From Bacteroides sp. (GTDB lineage: Bacteria; Bacillota; Clostridia; Oscillospirales; Ruminococcaceae), in NCBI GenBank assembly GCA_023663265.1, contig JAMPHV010000006.1, positions 1 to 63,418 on the forward strand: DNA of 63,418 bases. Reading direction: 5' to 3'. A program made the position numbers and the translations under genes. The notes beneath the pieces are model-generated. The model was not told the origin of the DNA, did no database searches, and was given only the letters and a program-made list of their open reading frames with translations. This document shows, piece after piece, positions 35,416 through 44,215 of the stretch. Each line of letters starts with the position of its first letter. Position 1 is the stretch's first letter.

Positions 35416-36009
35416 CTACTGCATATAGTAATCCTCTGCCTCTTTTTTTCTTCTTTCCTTATCCATTCTCAGAAGATAGCTCCTCTGATCCTCGAAAAGT
35501 CCGTCCGCTCTGCGGGAAATAAGCACCACCACAACGGCGAACAGCAGCGAAAGCGAATCCGTGGTGAGAAACACCACCAGGGAATCGGCGGGACCTCCGA
35601 AAACAAGGCTCACGAGCCAGCGCCCAAGCTGCGCCCCGATATAGGCGGCCGCCGTAAACAAAACCGTAAAATAAAATTTTTCCTTTATCCTCTCCTTGCC
35701 GAGAAGCTTAAAAAGCAGCAGCGCCAACAGCGAAAAGCAGTTTCCCGCGCAGTAAACTATGATCTGCTGCTCCGTGGCTCCCGACGCCAGGCAGAAAGCC
35801 ATGCCTCCGACCGCCGCGTTTATCGCCGCATAGCCGCCCCACCTCATCATAACGATACAGACCATTGTAACGGTGGGGGAAAGGGTATAGAGCTGGTCGG
35901 GGAACCACCTTGTGGCGGCGAGAGCGGTTATCGTCTCAAAAACAAGGGTGACCACCGTCAAAATGATCAGGTCCAGCGTTCTGTATTGCTTAAAAGACAT
36001 TTTGTTCAT
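35416..36009 (-). CDS. ECF S-component-like membrane protein
   Basis: The 197-residue protein has about six helices (near 14-32, 40-58, 60-80, 85-102, 112-132 and 146-163) and a highly charged tail with SYLLRMDKERRKKE. Its shape resembles substrate-binding S components of ECF transporters, but no EcfA or EcfT gene is here, so the assignment is tentative. The start could be ATG 36009 or 36000; neither has a clear ribosome site. It is the first gene of the importer operon. Confidence 0.6.
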   Translation of the reverse strand: MNKMSFKQYRTLDLIILTVVTLVFETITALAATRWFPDQLYTLSPTVTMVCIVMMRWGGYAAINAAVGGMAFCLASGATEQQIIVYCAGNCFSLLALLLFKLLGKERIKEKFYFTVLFTAAAYIGAQLGRWLVSLVFGGPADSLVVFLTTDSLSLLFAVVVVLISRRADGLFEDQRSYLLRMDKERRKKEAEDYYMQ

Positions 36010-36406
36010 GTAAAACTCGTTTTCTAAAATAAATATTCGTTATTTTTCAATGTATGTGCGTTTTTATAATATCCGCACAATATCCGTTATAAAAATATCA
36101 AATAATTTTTATCAATGTTGTAACTTTTTGTTGGATATTTACAAAACATATTGTAACCGAAAATCAAGCGAAAGTATACGCCAAATACAAAACTTTTTAT
36201 GCACAATTCGGACATTTGATTTTTTTATCCGCCGCTCTCTTATCTTAAATTTCAATAAAATCCGACAAGCGGTAAAGGATACTTTTGTCTCTTTTTTACA
36301 AAAATTCTCATTTCCCGTTGAAAAAAGCTTTAAGAACATATATAATCATATCGTTAAAAAATATATCTTTTTTGGTCATTCGATCATTTAAGAGAAAGGA
36401 ACAGCC
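36010..36406. other. Divergent control region of the pectin locus (397 bp)
   Basis: This AT-rich gap separates the importer operon from the pectinesterase gene. On the minus strand TTGATA (36115-36110) and TATAAC (36091-36086) form a candidate promoter with 18-base spacing. No RNA gene or small gene is visible in the remainder. Confidence 0.5.
36068..36086. promoter_or_regulatory. Direct repeats AATATCCG, 11 bp apart, at the importer promoter
   Basis: AATATCCG occurs at 36068-36075 and 36079-36086, overlapping the -10 box and likely start site of the importer promoter. One-turn spacing of direct repeats suits an AraC-type regulator, and one is coded at 37495. A related ATATCCG lies at 21308, beside the kduD -10 box. 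Confidence 0.35.
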
Positions 36407-37327
36407 ATGAAAACGATCCGTATCACACCGAAGGACAAGCTCTCGGAGGCTCTTAAAAAAGCCGAGCCGTTCACGCGGATAATACTTGAAAGGGGAGTTT
36501 ACAGAGAAAAAACGGAGATCGGCGTTCCCAATATCACCCTTATCGGCTCGGGCAGAGACGAAACCGTTATCGTATACGACGATTACGCCAAAAAGCTTGA
36601 CGAAAGCGGCAGGGAGTACAACACCTTCCGCACCTATACCATGGCGGTCACCGCGCCCAACGTAACGCTTGAGGCTCTTACCGTTGAAAACGATTCCCGC
36701 TTCCCCGAGAAAAAGGGGCAAGAGGTAGCCTTGACGGTGTACGCCGACGGCTTTTCCGCCTCCGACTGCGGCTTTGTTTCAACTCAAGACACCGTTTTCT
36801 GCGGTCCCCTGCCTCCCGATCTTACGGAAAGGTACAACGGCTTTCTCAAGGACGAGCTCCGCCGCTCGGAATACGAAAAGCAGATATTTAAGAACTGCTT
36901 TATCGCGGGTACGGTGGACTTTATTTTCGGCTGCGGCGACGCCTTGTTTGAGAACTGCGAGATAAAGTCCCTTTTTGACGTAAGAGGTCACGGCTACGCC
37001 GCCGCACCCGCTCACGCGCTCTCCCAAAGCACGGGGTTTGTGTTTGACCGCTGCCGCTTTACCTGCGATGAAAGGGTCGAGAGCGGCTCCGTATTTTTGG
37101 CGCGTCCCTGGCGCGATCACGGAAAAGCGAGCTTCATAAGCTGCCGCTACGGCAGACACATCGCAGAGGCGGGCTTTGACAAATGGAACGATACCGAAAG
37201 GGACAAGACCGCCCGCTTCGCCGAATATAACGAGCATAACGCCAAAAGCGAGGGCAGAGTCAAATGGAGCAAAATTATTTCGGAAAATGAAAAAGAAACC
37301 CTGCTTAGCTATTTTAAGGAAACTTAA
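36407..37327 (+). CDS. CE8 pectinesterase, cytoplasmic type
   Basis: Pectinesterase removes methyl groups from galacturonate carboxylates. The 306-residue beta-helix protein has the two catalytic Asp residues in STQDT (Asp128) and GTVDFIFG (Asp171), and the substrate-binding ARPW further on. There is no signal peptide, so it should de-esterify imported oligomers before GH28 and GH4 act. GAAAGGA precedes the ATG. It is divergent from the importer operon. Confidence 0.94.
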   Translation: MKTIRITPKDKLSEALKKAEPFTRIILERGVYREKTEIGVPNITLIGSGRDETVIVYDDYAKKLDESGREYNTFRTYTMAVTAPNVTLEALTVENDSRFPEKKGQEVALTVYADGFSASDCGFVSTQDTVFCGPLPPDLTERYNGFLKDELRRSEYEKQIFKNCFIAGTVDFIFGCGDALFENCEIKSLFDVRGHGYAAAPAHALSQSTGFVFDRCRFTCDERVESGSVFLARPWRDHGKASFISCRYGRHIAEAGFDKWNDTERDKTARFAEYNEHNAKSEGRVKWSKIISENEKETLLSYFKET

Positions 37328-37494
37328 AGCTGCAATTACTCGGTAATGGGGTTTCTGTAAAGGTATGATGTTAGTATAGCATATTGTTTATGTTTTTTCA
37401 ATAGTTTCCCATAAAATTTGTTGATTATGCACAAGCGTTTTGTCTTGTATTAGGGCATATTACCGTTATGCCGATCGTGAAAGGGCGTTAAACC

Positions 37495-38253
37495 ATGAAC
37501 AACATAGTATATGTGGGCAGAAATCTTCTGACCTTTTCAATGCACCGTCACTCCCATGAGAGCTGGGAGCTGGTCTACTGCACGGGCGGCAGCGGAAAAT
37601 TCGTCTTTGACGGCTCCGAGCTGAATTACAGCCAAGGCGATATCGTGGTGATCCCTCCCGGCATATCCCATATGAACAACAGCGACGAGGGCTTCACAAA
37701 CATACATATAAATATAAAGGACGCCGCTTTTCCCTTTAAAAATCCCCTTTCGGTCTCCGACGACAGCGACAGGCACGTTCTGACCTCCTTTAACGACGCC
37801 TTTTACTATTTCAACAGCGAGATCGGCAATAAGCAGCTTATTATAGAGGCGTTCGGAAATCTTATCGTCAATTACGTCATAGCCTTTCAGAGCACCAAGC
37901 CCCTAAGAAACGTGGTCGGCGCCATAAAGAGCCATATTATGCAGCACTGCACCGACTGCGATTACGAGCTCGACAAATATTTGCAGACCATACCCTTCAG
38001 CTACGATTATCTGCGCAAGCTGTTCAAAAGCGAGGTGGGAATGACTCCGCACAATTACCTTACGGGCTTGCGTATGCAAATGGCCGAAAAGCTGCTTTGC
38101 TCTACCTGCGATATAGAGCAGAACATATCGCAGATTGCCTACGTATGCGGATTTTCGGAGCCGCTGTATTTTTCGCGGGTGTTCAAAAAGAACTTCGGCT
38201 GCTCCCCGAAGCATTACGCTGAAAAGATGAGGAAAAGGAAGAGCGGAGAGTAA
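37495..38253 (+). CDS. AraC family regulator with cupin sensor
   Basis: The 252-residue protein has an N-terminal cupin (about residues 10-85; HRHSHESWELVYCTGG starts it) for ligand sensing and a C-terminal pair of helix-turn-helix motifs (about 150-250; ISQIAYVCGFSEPLYFSRVF is the second). Such proteins usually activate sugar-use genes. Its position next to the pectinesterase and importer makes it the probable regulator of this locus. AAAGGG precedes the ATG. Confidence 0.92.
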   Translation: MNNIVYVGRNLLTFSMHRHSHESWELVYCTGGSGKFVFDGSELNYSQGDIVVIPPGISHMNNSDEGFTNIHINIKDAAFPFKNPLSVSDDSDRHVLTSFNDAFYYFNSEIGNKQLIIEAFGNLIVNYVIAFQSTKPLRNVVGAIKSHIMQHCTDCDYELDKYLQTIPFSYDYLRKLFKSEVGMTPHNYLTGLRMQMAEKLLCSTCDIEQNISQIAYVCGFSEPLYFSRVFKKNFGCSPKHYAEKMRKRKSGE

Positions 38254-38270
38254 AAAGGAGCCCCTTTTTT
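38252..38270. terminator. Short terminator between convergent genes
   Basis: AAAAAGG (38252-38258) and CCTTTTT (38263-38269) form a seven-base stem with loop AGCC. T-runs occur on both strands, so it can end araC-type and histidine-kinase transcripts. Confidence 0.5.
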
Positions 38271-38278
38271 ACGGTATC

Positions 38279-39526
38279 TTACTGTTTCTGCATTGTCGGA
38301 AACACCGCCGTTACCGTTATAACGCCGTTTTCCAGCTCGGCGAAGAAGTCGCCGTTCATTTTACGCATCAGCTCTCTGCAAATATAAAGACCCAAGCCGC
38401 TGCCCTGTGTTCCCGAAGCGTTTGCGCCCCGCCAGAAGCTTTCGAGGATATGGGGCAGCTCGCTTTTTTCGAGGGTGCAGCCGCCGTTGCCGACCGAGAC
38501 CAATATCCCCTCGTCCTCCTCGGAGACGGTGAGGGTCACAAGCTTTCCGTCTCCGTACTTCAGCGCGTTTTCCATAACGTTTTGCAGCACCTCGACGCTG
38601 CGGTCAAGATCGCCGTAAAGGAGGCGGTCGCCGTATTCTCCTATGCGGAGCTCCGTTTTTGTCAGCTCGGTTTTTTCCCGATAGTAGGAGGCTACGCTTT
38701 GAACAAGCTCCGACAGATAAAACTCTCCGTTTTTGACCTCAAGGGAAAGAAAATCCTCGCGTGAAGCGCTGACGATCTGCGTTACATAGCGTTCTATCTC
38801 GTCCGCCTTGGCGTTAATGCTTTCGGCTATGCTGCGCCGCTTTTCCTCATCGGGATAAAGATTTTTCGACAGCGCGCTTGAATACAGCTTTATGGCGGAG
38901 AGAGGAGTTTTTATATCATGAGACAGAGAAAGGAGCAGGGTCTTCTTTTCCCGCTGAAGCTCCAGCTCCCGCCGTTTTTGCTGCTCGATGCTCTCCCGAA
39001 GCAGGTCTAAGCCCCAAAGAAATTTTCCGAAGAACCGATCCCTGCTTTCCTTTATCGGAGGGGTAAGGTTGCCCCTTGACAGCTCGTAGGGCACTTCCTT
39101 GAGCCGTTCAAAGGGCTTAAGCACTTTTTCTCTTACGTACAGCAGGACTGCGAGGACCGCCGCCGTCATAACGCACAACGAAAGATTTAACGTAACGGCT
39201 GCCCGTCCTGCCGAAGCGCCGTCCTTTGCCGAATAATCGAAACGGTACAGCTCTCCGTTGACCTCCATTATTACGCAGTCGCTGTCCGAGCCGAAAAAGC
39301 TCTTATCGCCGCCGTATTTTACTATATTGCTTATATAAGCAAGGCTTGACGCGTCAAGTCCGTTCAGTCCCTCTTCCTCGATTCGAAGAGCGGCGCGGTT
39401 TATTTCCACGCGGTAGGGTCTTCCGCTTTCCGAGGATAAGATCAGGCTTAGGGCGATATTGGAGGCGGCAAATACCAAGCCCGCTAAAAGCAGCGCCGCC
39501 GCCGCGATACCGTTAAACGCTTTCAT
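38279..39526 (-). CDS. Sensor histidine kinase
   Basis: The 415-residue membrane kinase has two N-terminal helices around an outside domain of about 85 residues, a HAMP-like linker, the phospho-accepting His in LSHDIKTPLSA (near 202) and the ATPase boxes NVMENALKYGD and GSGLGLYICREL. It would pass phosphate to the regulator coded just upstream, which its gene overlaps by four bases. The signal is unknown; the partner transporter suggests a peptide or envelope-active compound. Confidence 0.93.
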   Translation of the reverse strand: MKAFNGIAAAALLLAGLVFAASNIALSLILSSESGRPYRVEINRAALRIEEEGLNGLDASSLAYISNIVKYGGDKSFFGSDSDCVIMEVNGELYRFDYSAKDGASAGRAAVTLNLSLCVMTAAVLAVLLYVREKVLKPFERLKEVPYELSRGNLTPPIKESRDRFFGKFLWGLDLLRESIEQQKRRELELQREKKTLLLSLSHDIKTPLSAIKLYSSALSKNLYPDEEKRRSIAESINAKADEIERYVTQIVSASREDFLSLEVKNGEFYLSELVQSVASYYREKTELTKTELRIGEYGDRLLYGDLDRSVEVLQNVMENALKYGDGKLVTLTVSEEDEGILVSVGNGGCTLEKSELPHILESFWRGANASGTQGSGLGLYICRELMRKMNGDFFAELENGVITVTAVFPTMQKQ

Positions 39527-40185
39527 AAATATTTATACCCCACTCCCCAGACGGTTATTATTTTGCGAGGGCTTTTCGGCTCCTCTTCTATTTTTTCCCT
39601 TAGCCGCTTGATGTGAACGGTAAGGGTCTGAGGCTCGGAAAAGCTGTCGCTGCCCCATATCCTGTTGAAAATATACTCCTTGGAAAGCGTCCTGCCCTTG
39701 TTTTCCATCAGAAGCGCCAAAAGCTCAAATTCCTTGGCGGTCATTTCCAAGGGCTTATCGTCCTTATAGGCGGTCCTTTCCGTTCTGTTGAGACTTATGC
39801 CTCCGTCGGTCAATTGATTGAGAGAATACCGCCGCTTGAAAATGCCGCTTATTTTTACAAGCAGAATATCGATATCATACGGCTTTTCTATATAATCGTC
39901 CGCCCCTAAGTTTAAGCCCGTCAGCTTGTCCTCCTTGTCCGTTTTTGCGCTTACGACAAGTATGGGGACGTCGCTTTCGGCGCGTATTTTTTTGCAGACC
40001 GCAAAGCCGTCCGTATCGGGCAGCATTATATCCAGCACAATAAGCCTTGCGCCGTATTTTTCATACAGCGACAAGGCTTTTTCCGCATTTTCGGCGACGG
40101 AGACGGTGTAATTTTCGGCTCTCAGGAAATCGCACAGCAGCCCCGCCAATTCCTTATTGTCTTCCACTATCAGAATATCTGTCAC
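39523..40185 (-). CDS. OmpR-family response regulator
   Basis: The 220-residue regulator has a receiver domain (phosphorylated Asp52 in LIVLDIMLPDTDG) and a C-terminal winged helix. The start is GTG 40185, eight bases behind AAAGGA, giving the typical N-terminus TDILIVEDN; the longer frame from 40233 lies in the ATPase gene. It probably controls the ABC transporter upstream of it. Confidence 0.94.
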   Translation of the reverse strand: MTDILIVEDNKELAGLLCDFLRAENYTVSVAENAEKALSLYEKYGARLIVLDIMLPDTDGFAVCKKIRAESDVPILVVSAKTDKEDKLTGLNLGADDYIEKPYDIDILLVKISGIFKRRYSLNQLTDGGISLNRTERTAYKDDKPLEMTAKEFELLALLMENKGRTLSKEYIFNRIWGSDSFSEPQTLTVHIKRLREKIEEEPKSPRKIITVWGVGYKYL

Positions 40186-40229
40186 GGTAAAAATCCTTTC
40201 GAGCTTTTTGTACAAGCTTTGCAGCAGCG

Positions 40230-40994
40230 TCACCAGCCCATTTCCATAAGCCAGCCGTTTAGGGCGCGTTCCCGCTCCCTCAGTCCCGAGCCGTCGTATC
40301 TGTTAAAAGTATACTCTCCTTTTATGTTTCCGTCAAGCATATATAAAATTCTTGTGCATTTCGCCGCCACCTTGACGTCGTGAGTGACTAACATTATGGC
40401 GGTTCCCTCGGCGTTAAGCTTAGCCAGCTCCTCCATCACCTCGTCGGAGGAGCTGCGGTTAAGGGCGCCCGTAGGCTCGTCCGCAAAGATCATTTTGGGA
40501 TCGTTTATCATACTTCTGCAAATGCAGGCGCGCTGGAGCTGTCCGCCCGAGACCTCGTTTATGTCGTTGTCGGCAACGTCGATTATCCCCAACTTGCGCA
40601 TGAGCCCGAAGCCGCGTTCGGCGGTCCTGCGCCGAGGCTCCCTTATCTTATCCGAGCGGCAGGCGGGCAGGATAATATTGTCCAGCACCGTAAGATTTTT
40701 GAGCATATACATTTGCTGAAAAATAAAGCCCATTTCGTTGAGGCGCAGAGCGGCAAGCTCGCCTTGGTCCATTTTCACAAGACTTTTTCCGTCAAAGCAT
40801 ACCTCTCCCGCGGTTATCCCGTCCATTCCCGAAACGGCGTACAGCAGGGTGGATTTTCCCGAGCCCGAGGGCCCCATGACCGCCGTCATTTCCCCCTCGG
40901 CGATGCTGAAATTAACGTTTTTCAGTACGTTGTTCTGACGCTTGTTGACTATATAGGTTTTGCAAAGGTTTTTTACCTCTAAAATATTTTTCAT
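40230..40994 (-). CDS. ABC transporter ATPase (MacB/LolD/FtsE type)
   Basis: The 254-residue ATPase has Walker A GPSGSGKST, signature VSGGQLQRACICRS, Walker B MIFADEPTGAL (the ADEPTGAL form is typical of the MacB/LolD group) and H-loop VTHD. A C-terminal extension of about 30 residues is unusual. It pairs with the FtsX-like permease coded 22 bases upstream. Confidence 0.93.
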   Translation of the reverse strand: MKNILEVKNLCKTYIVNKRQNNVLKNVNFSIAEGEMTAVMGPSGSGKSTLLYAVSGMDGITAGEVCFDGKSLVKMDQGELAALRLNEMGFIFQQMYMLKNLTVLDNIILPACRSDKIREPRRRTAERGFGLMRKLGIIDVADNDINEVSGGQLQRACICRSMINDPKMIFADEPTGALNRSSSDEVMEELAKLNAEGTAIMLVTHDVKVAAKCTRILYMLDGNIKGEYTFNRYDGSGLRERERALNGWLMEMGW

Positions 40995-41016
40995 ACAAAG
41001 CTCCTTTTATCGGTCA

Positions 41017-43356
41017 TCATTCGGCGGCTTCCACAGAGGATATCCCTCTTAGCGACTGTGCGGAAATAAACGCCGCAAGCATGGTCGCGGCAAGCACGGT
41101 CAGCGGGAAGAGGACATATATCTCCGCCGCGTTTACTGCAAGGTTGATGCTGAACGCGCCCATCATTCTGAAAACAGGCGTTATGATAAGGGTCGAAAGC
41201 GGCGAGGACAGCAGGGCGCCCGCAATGACCGAGATCAAGAGCACTATCCCTATTCTTGCGGACTGCCACAGCACAAGTGAGCCGTTTCCGAAGCCCAGCG
41301 ACTTCAGCAGCGCGATCTCGCTTTTCTCCTTTGCGACAAAGCTTTTCACCATAAGCAGCGCCACAAGCATATTTACGCACAGCACTACGGTAAGGATAAG
41401 GGTCTTCAAGCCGTCCAGCTGTTCCGCTACGCCTATCATATTATTTATGTATTCGCCGCAGATGTATACGTCGTCGTCGGGATACAGCCGCCGAAGCATA
41501 TCCATTCTTTGGGAAAGCTCCTCTCCGTCGGGGCTGTCCCTGTAATCGATCTGTAATCCGAAGCTTCCCATAGCCAGGCTGTAATCGAGCTTTGCGTCCT
41601 GATGAAAGCGGACGCCCTCGCCCATATTGTTCATGCTTTGGGTAATAGCGGTCACGGTATAGGTATCGGTCGTTTCGCCGAGCTTTATTTCAACTCTGTC
41701 GCCGATCTCCGCGCCGATCTGTCCCGCGGTAATGTATGACAGCGCCACCTCTCCCGCATTTTGCGGCGCGCTTCCCTCAATATAGGCGTACTTGTCCGCC
41801 GTTACATCTCCCGCTCCCTGAAAGGACAGTGAGCTGACGGAGCTGCCGTTATGGCTTACTCGGCTGCGGAACAGTATTTCCTGAAACACGTTCGCTTCTA
41901 TATTGTTTTCCGAAAGCGCCTCACGCAGATAAGCAAGCTGGTCTTCGATTTTTTTCGCGTTGTTCTCTTTCGGATTAAAAAGCAGCTCCATGTCAATGAT
42001 ATGATCGCTTCTGACCATATTGAACGCGGTCATTATATCGTCCGAACGAAGAGTGTTTACGGTGTTTGCGGGTATGGTCACCAGCAGCGTTCCGAGTATG
42101 AAAATAATTATCATGGAGATATAGCTTTTAACTCCGCTGAGGATATCGTTCAGCGCCATAAACGGCACCACCGCCAAATGAGACCTGCTTAGGCTCAATA
42201 CGCTTTTTTTGCGGAAGCGTTCGCCCGTTTCACCGCTGTGTATCGCCTCGATCGGGGAAAAACGGCGTATTTTCCGCGTACAGAAAAAGGCGAACAGTAT
42301 CACGAAGCCGCCTGCGGCAGCCGCCGCCAATATGTTGACGATATAATTGTCCTCTCCCGAAATAACTATCTTTTGCTCGACCTCGTTTATCATCAGCTTT
42401 CCGAAGGGGAAGCTCAGCGCCGCGCCGATAAGGGCTCCCGTTACCGCAACGGCAAAATATTTGACCGTGTACAGCCCTCTTATGGCGGAGCTTTTCAGCC
42501 CGATAGCTTTCATAACGCCGATCTCACGGAAATCCTCCATAATGGTGAAGCTTATGATAAAATGCAGTATCACCATGGAAATGATTATCAGGCACACGCT
42601 CACCGTCATTAGGACCGCCGCGGTAAGCACGTCCATAATATAGGTCGTTTTTACGCCCGAGCGGTTAACCGACAACAGCATTGTGTTCAAGCCGAGAGCG
42701 TTGAACTTATCCGTGTAATCGGGGTCCTTTGCGCTTACGGTCAGGGAGAAGATCGAGGGGTTTTCGCCGCCAAACAGCGCGGCGTCGTTTTCGCTTACCG
42801 CAAATCTTGTAATACCCATCATAGGCGAGCCGAAAAGCGCGTCCTTGGTATATCCCTTTATGGTAAAGATTTTTTCGGCGCCGCCCTGCTTTATAAGGAC
42901 CTTGCAGCCCTCGTAAAAATTGTTCGTCTCGGATAGGAACATATGACCCGTGACGTAAATTTCGCCGTCGTTTATCTCGGTTATCTCTCGGTCGTTTTTG
43001 TCAAAAAGCTTGGTGTCCCCGAGAGAGGATAAGGACAGTATGCCGGAATAGTCAAGCTTTTTTCCGTCAACAAAAACGTTTTTGGGGTCTATCTGTACGA
43101 GTCTCGATACCTTATAATCGTATCCGTTTTCCGCGGCAAGCCGCCCGAAGGCTTCAACGTCGGCTGCGCTTGTAACTCCGAACCAGTGATCGGGTACGTT
43201 CGCCTTGGCGAAAAAGCTGTCCAGCGCGCCGCTTACCGTGATAAGATCGTTGGCGCTGGCGGCAATAAAGGTAGCCGCCAAGATCACAAAAATAAGCAGG
43301 ATAACGTTCATGGTTTTCTTGCGTTTAAGGTCCTTTTTCAGTATACGCAGATACAT
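41017..43356 (-). CDS. FtsX-like ABC transporter permease, duplicated type
   Basis: The 779-residue permease has a helix near 17-35, an outside domain of about 205 residues, three helices (about 248-360), another pair with a helix near 410, a second outside domain of about 200 residues, and three last helices (about 660-770). This eight-helix, two-domain layout is like LolE or duplicated FtsX proteins, and differs from the ten-helix BceB permeases. Substrate may be a lipoprotein, peptide or drug. GGAGAGG precedes ATG. Confidence 0.9.
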   Translation of the reverse strand: MYLRILKKDLKRKKTMNVILLIFVILAATFIAASANDLITVSGALDSFFAKANVPDHWFGVTSAADVEAFGRLAAENGYDYKVSRLVQIDPKNVFVDGKKLDYSGILSLSSLGDTKLFDKNDREITEINDGEIYVTGHMFLSETNNFYEGCKVLIKQGGAEKIFTIKGYTKDALFGSPMMGITRFAVSENDAALFGGENPSIFSLTVSAKDPDYTDKFNALGLNTMLLSVNRSGVKTTYIMDVLTAAVLMTVSVCLIIISMVILHFIISFTIMEDFREIGVMKAIGLKSSAIRGLYTVKYFAVAVTGALIGAALSFPFGKLMINEVEQKIVISGEDNYIVNILAAAAAGGFVILFAFFCTRKIRRFSPIEAIHSGETGERFRKKSVLSLSRSHLAVVPFMALNDILSGVKSYISMIIIFILGTLLVTIPANTVNTLRSDDIMTAFNMVRSDHIIDMELLFNPKENNAKKIEDQLAYLREALSENNIEANVFQEILFRSRVSHNGSSVSSLSFQGAGDVTADKYAYIEGSAPQNAGEVALSYITAGQIGAEIGDRVEIKLGETTDTYTVTAITQSMNNMGEGVRFHQDAKLDYSLAMGSFGLQIDYRDSPDGEELSQRMDMLRRLYPDDDVYICGEYINNMIGVAEQLDGLKTLILTVVLCVNMLVALLMVKSFVAKEKSEIALLKSLGFGNGSLVLWQSARIGIVLLISVIAGALLSSPLSTLIITPVFRMMGAFSINLAVNAAEIYVLFPLTVLAATMLAAFISAQSLRGISSVEAAE

Positions 43357-43393
43357 TTTACCTCTCCTTTCCTTGTGATCTTATTTTAGCACG

Positions 43394-43423
43394 GAAATTA
43401 TTAAAAAATCCTTAAATAATTTC
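43394..43423. promoter_or_regulatory. Inverted repeat before the ABC permease gene
   Basis: GAAATTATT (43394-43402) and AATAATTTC (43415-43423) are exact complements 12 bases apart, and a TAAAAT -10-like box follows on the minus strand. It may be the site of the OmpR-type regulator, or a weak terminator of the upstream gene. Confidence 0.35.
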
Positions 43424-43904
43424 AGAAAAGACAGACGTTTTTTCCGCGCGCCCTTGAATACCGAACGAACTCGTTTTCGTTTCGGTCGGCGACGGCCGCG
43501 AAGACATAGCCGCACCGATCCAACGCGTAGTAGCGCGCCGCCGCAAGGCAATGCTCCTTATAATGCGCGTTCATAAATACTACCTCGGTAGCCTCCGACA
43601 AAACTCTGTAATAAAGCTCGTGCATATCGTTGTGCCACTTTGCCGCCTGCTCTTCATAGGGGATAACGCAGTAAAGCTTGGTCTCAGCGTCGGACCGCAT
43701 TATATATGTGACCACCTCCGCCGCCCAAAGGTCCACGCCCTGCTCGCATACCGAGTAAAACGTCTTTACTCCCGATTTGCACATATCGTTTATGTACTGC
43801 GCGGTCTGAAGCTTTAAGGCAACGCATTTGGGATGGGACGCGTCATATCCGAAGCTGAAGCTGCTCAGCTCCGAGGAAATAAATGTACAGGCTTTTATGC
43901 TCAT
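43422..43904 (-). CDS. SLOG-family protein (YpsA/DUF1273-like)
   Basis: The 160-residue Rossmann-like protein resembles YpsA: TFISSELSSFSFGYD at the start, GVKTFYSVCEQGVDLWAAEVV in the middle and IPYEEQAAKWHNDMHELYYRVL after it. SLOG domains bind nucleotides or their derivatives. ATG 43904 is chosen because AAAGGA is 12 bases before it; a frame from 43982 has no ribosome site. Function is unknown, and it stands alone. Confidence 0.75.
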   Translation of the reverse strand: MSIKACTFISSELSSFSFGYDASHPKCVALKLQTAQYINDMCKSGVKTFYSVCEQGVDLWAAEVVTYIMRSDAETKLYCVIPYEEQAAKWHNDMHELYYRVLSEATEVVFMNAHYKEHCLAAARYYALDRCGYVFAAVADRNENEFVRYSRARGKNVCLF

Positions 43905-44215
43905 AGTTATCATCGATCCTTTCAAAATTTTTAAAAACGGGAACGTTATGCCGTTTGCGTGAGCGCTCTTCTGCTTCGACATTTGTCATACCGTTTTCGA
44001 TATTTTGTATTGATTTATTTTATTTTAGAGCAATATTTTGCTTTTTTCAATACCTTTTGCAAACAAAATCGCACAAAGACAAAAAAAGGCGCAAATCCGT
44101 TTATATAGCGTATTTGCGCGTTCCCTCCCCAAATATTCGGAGGTAAAATAATAAGTTATTTTGATGTAAAAAGGAAATTTTTTCTGTAATTTGTCGAAAA
44201 AGAAAGAAAATTGTC
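43905..44215. other. 311-bp intergenic region
   Basis: It holds the leader of the SLOG-like gene and the terminator of the antiporter gene (44081-44119). No further gene or RNA is seen. Confidence 0.5.
44081..44119 (-). terminator. Rho-independent terminator of the antiporter gene
   Basis: On the minus strand GCGCAAAT (44119-44112) pairs with ATTTGCGC (44096-44089), then C and seven T residues follow (44087-44081). Confidence 0.8.
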
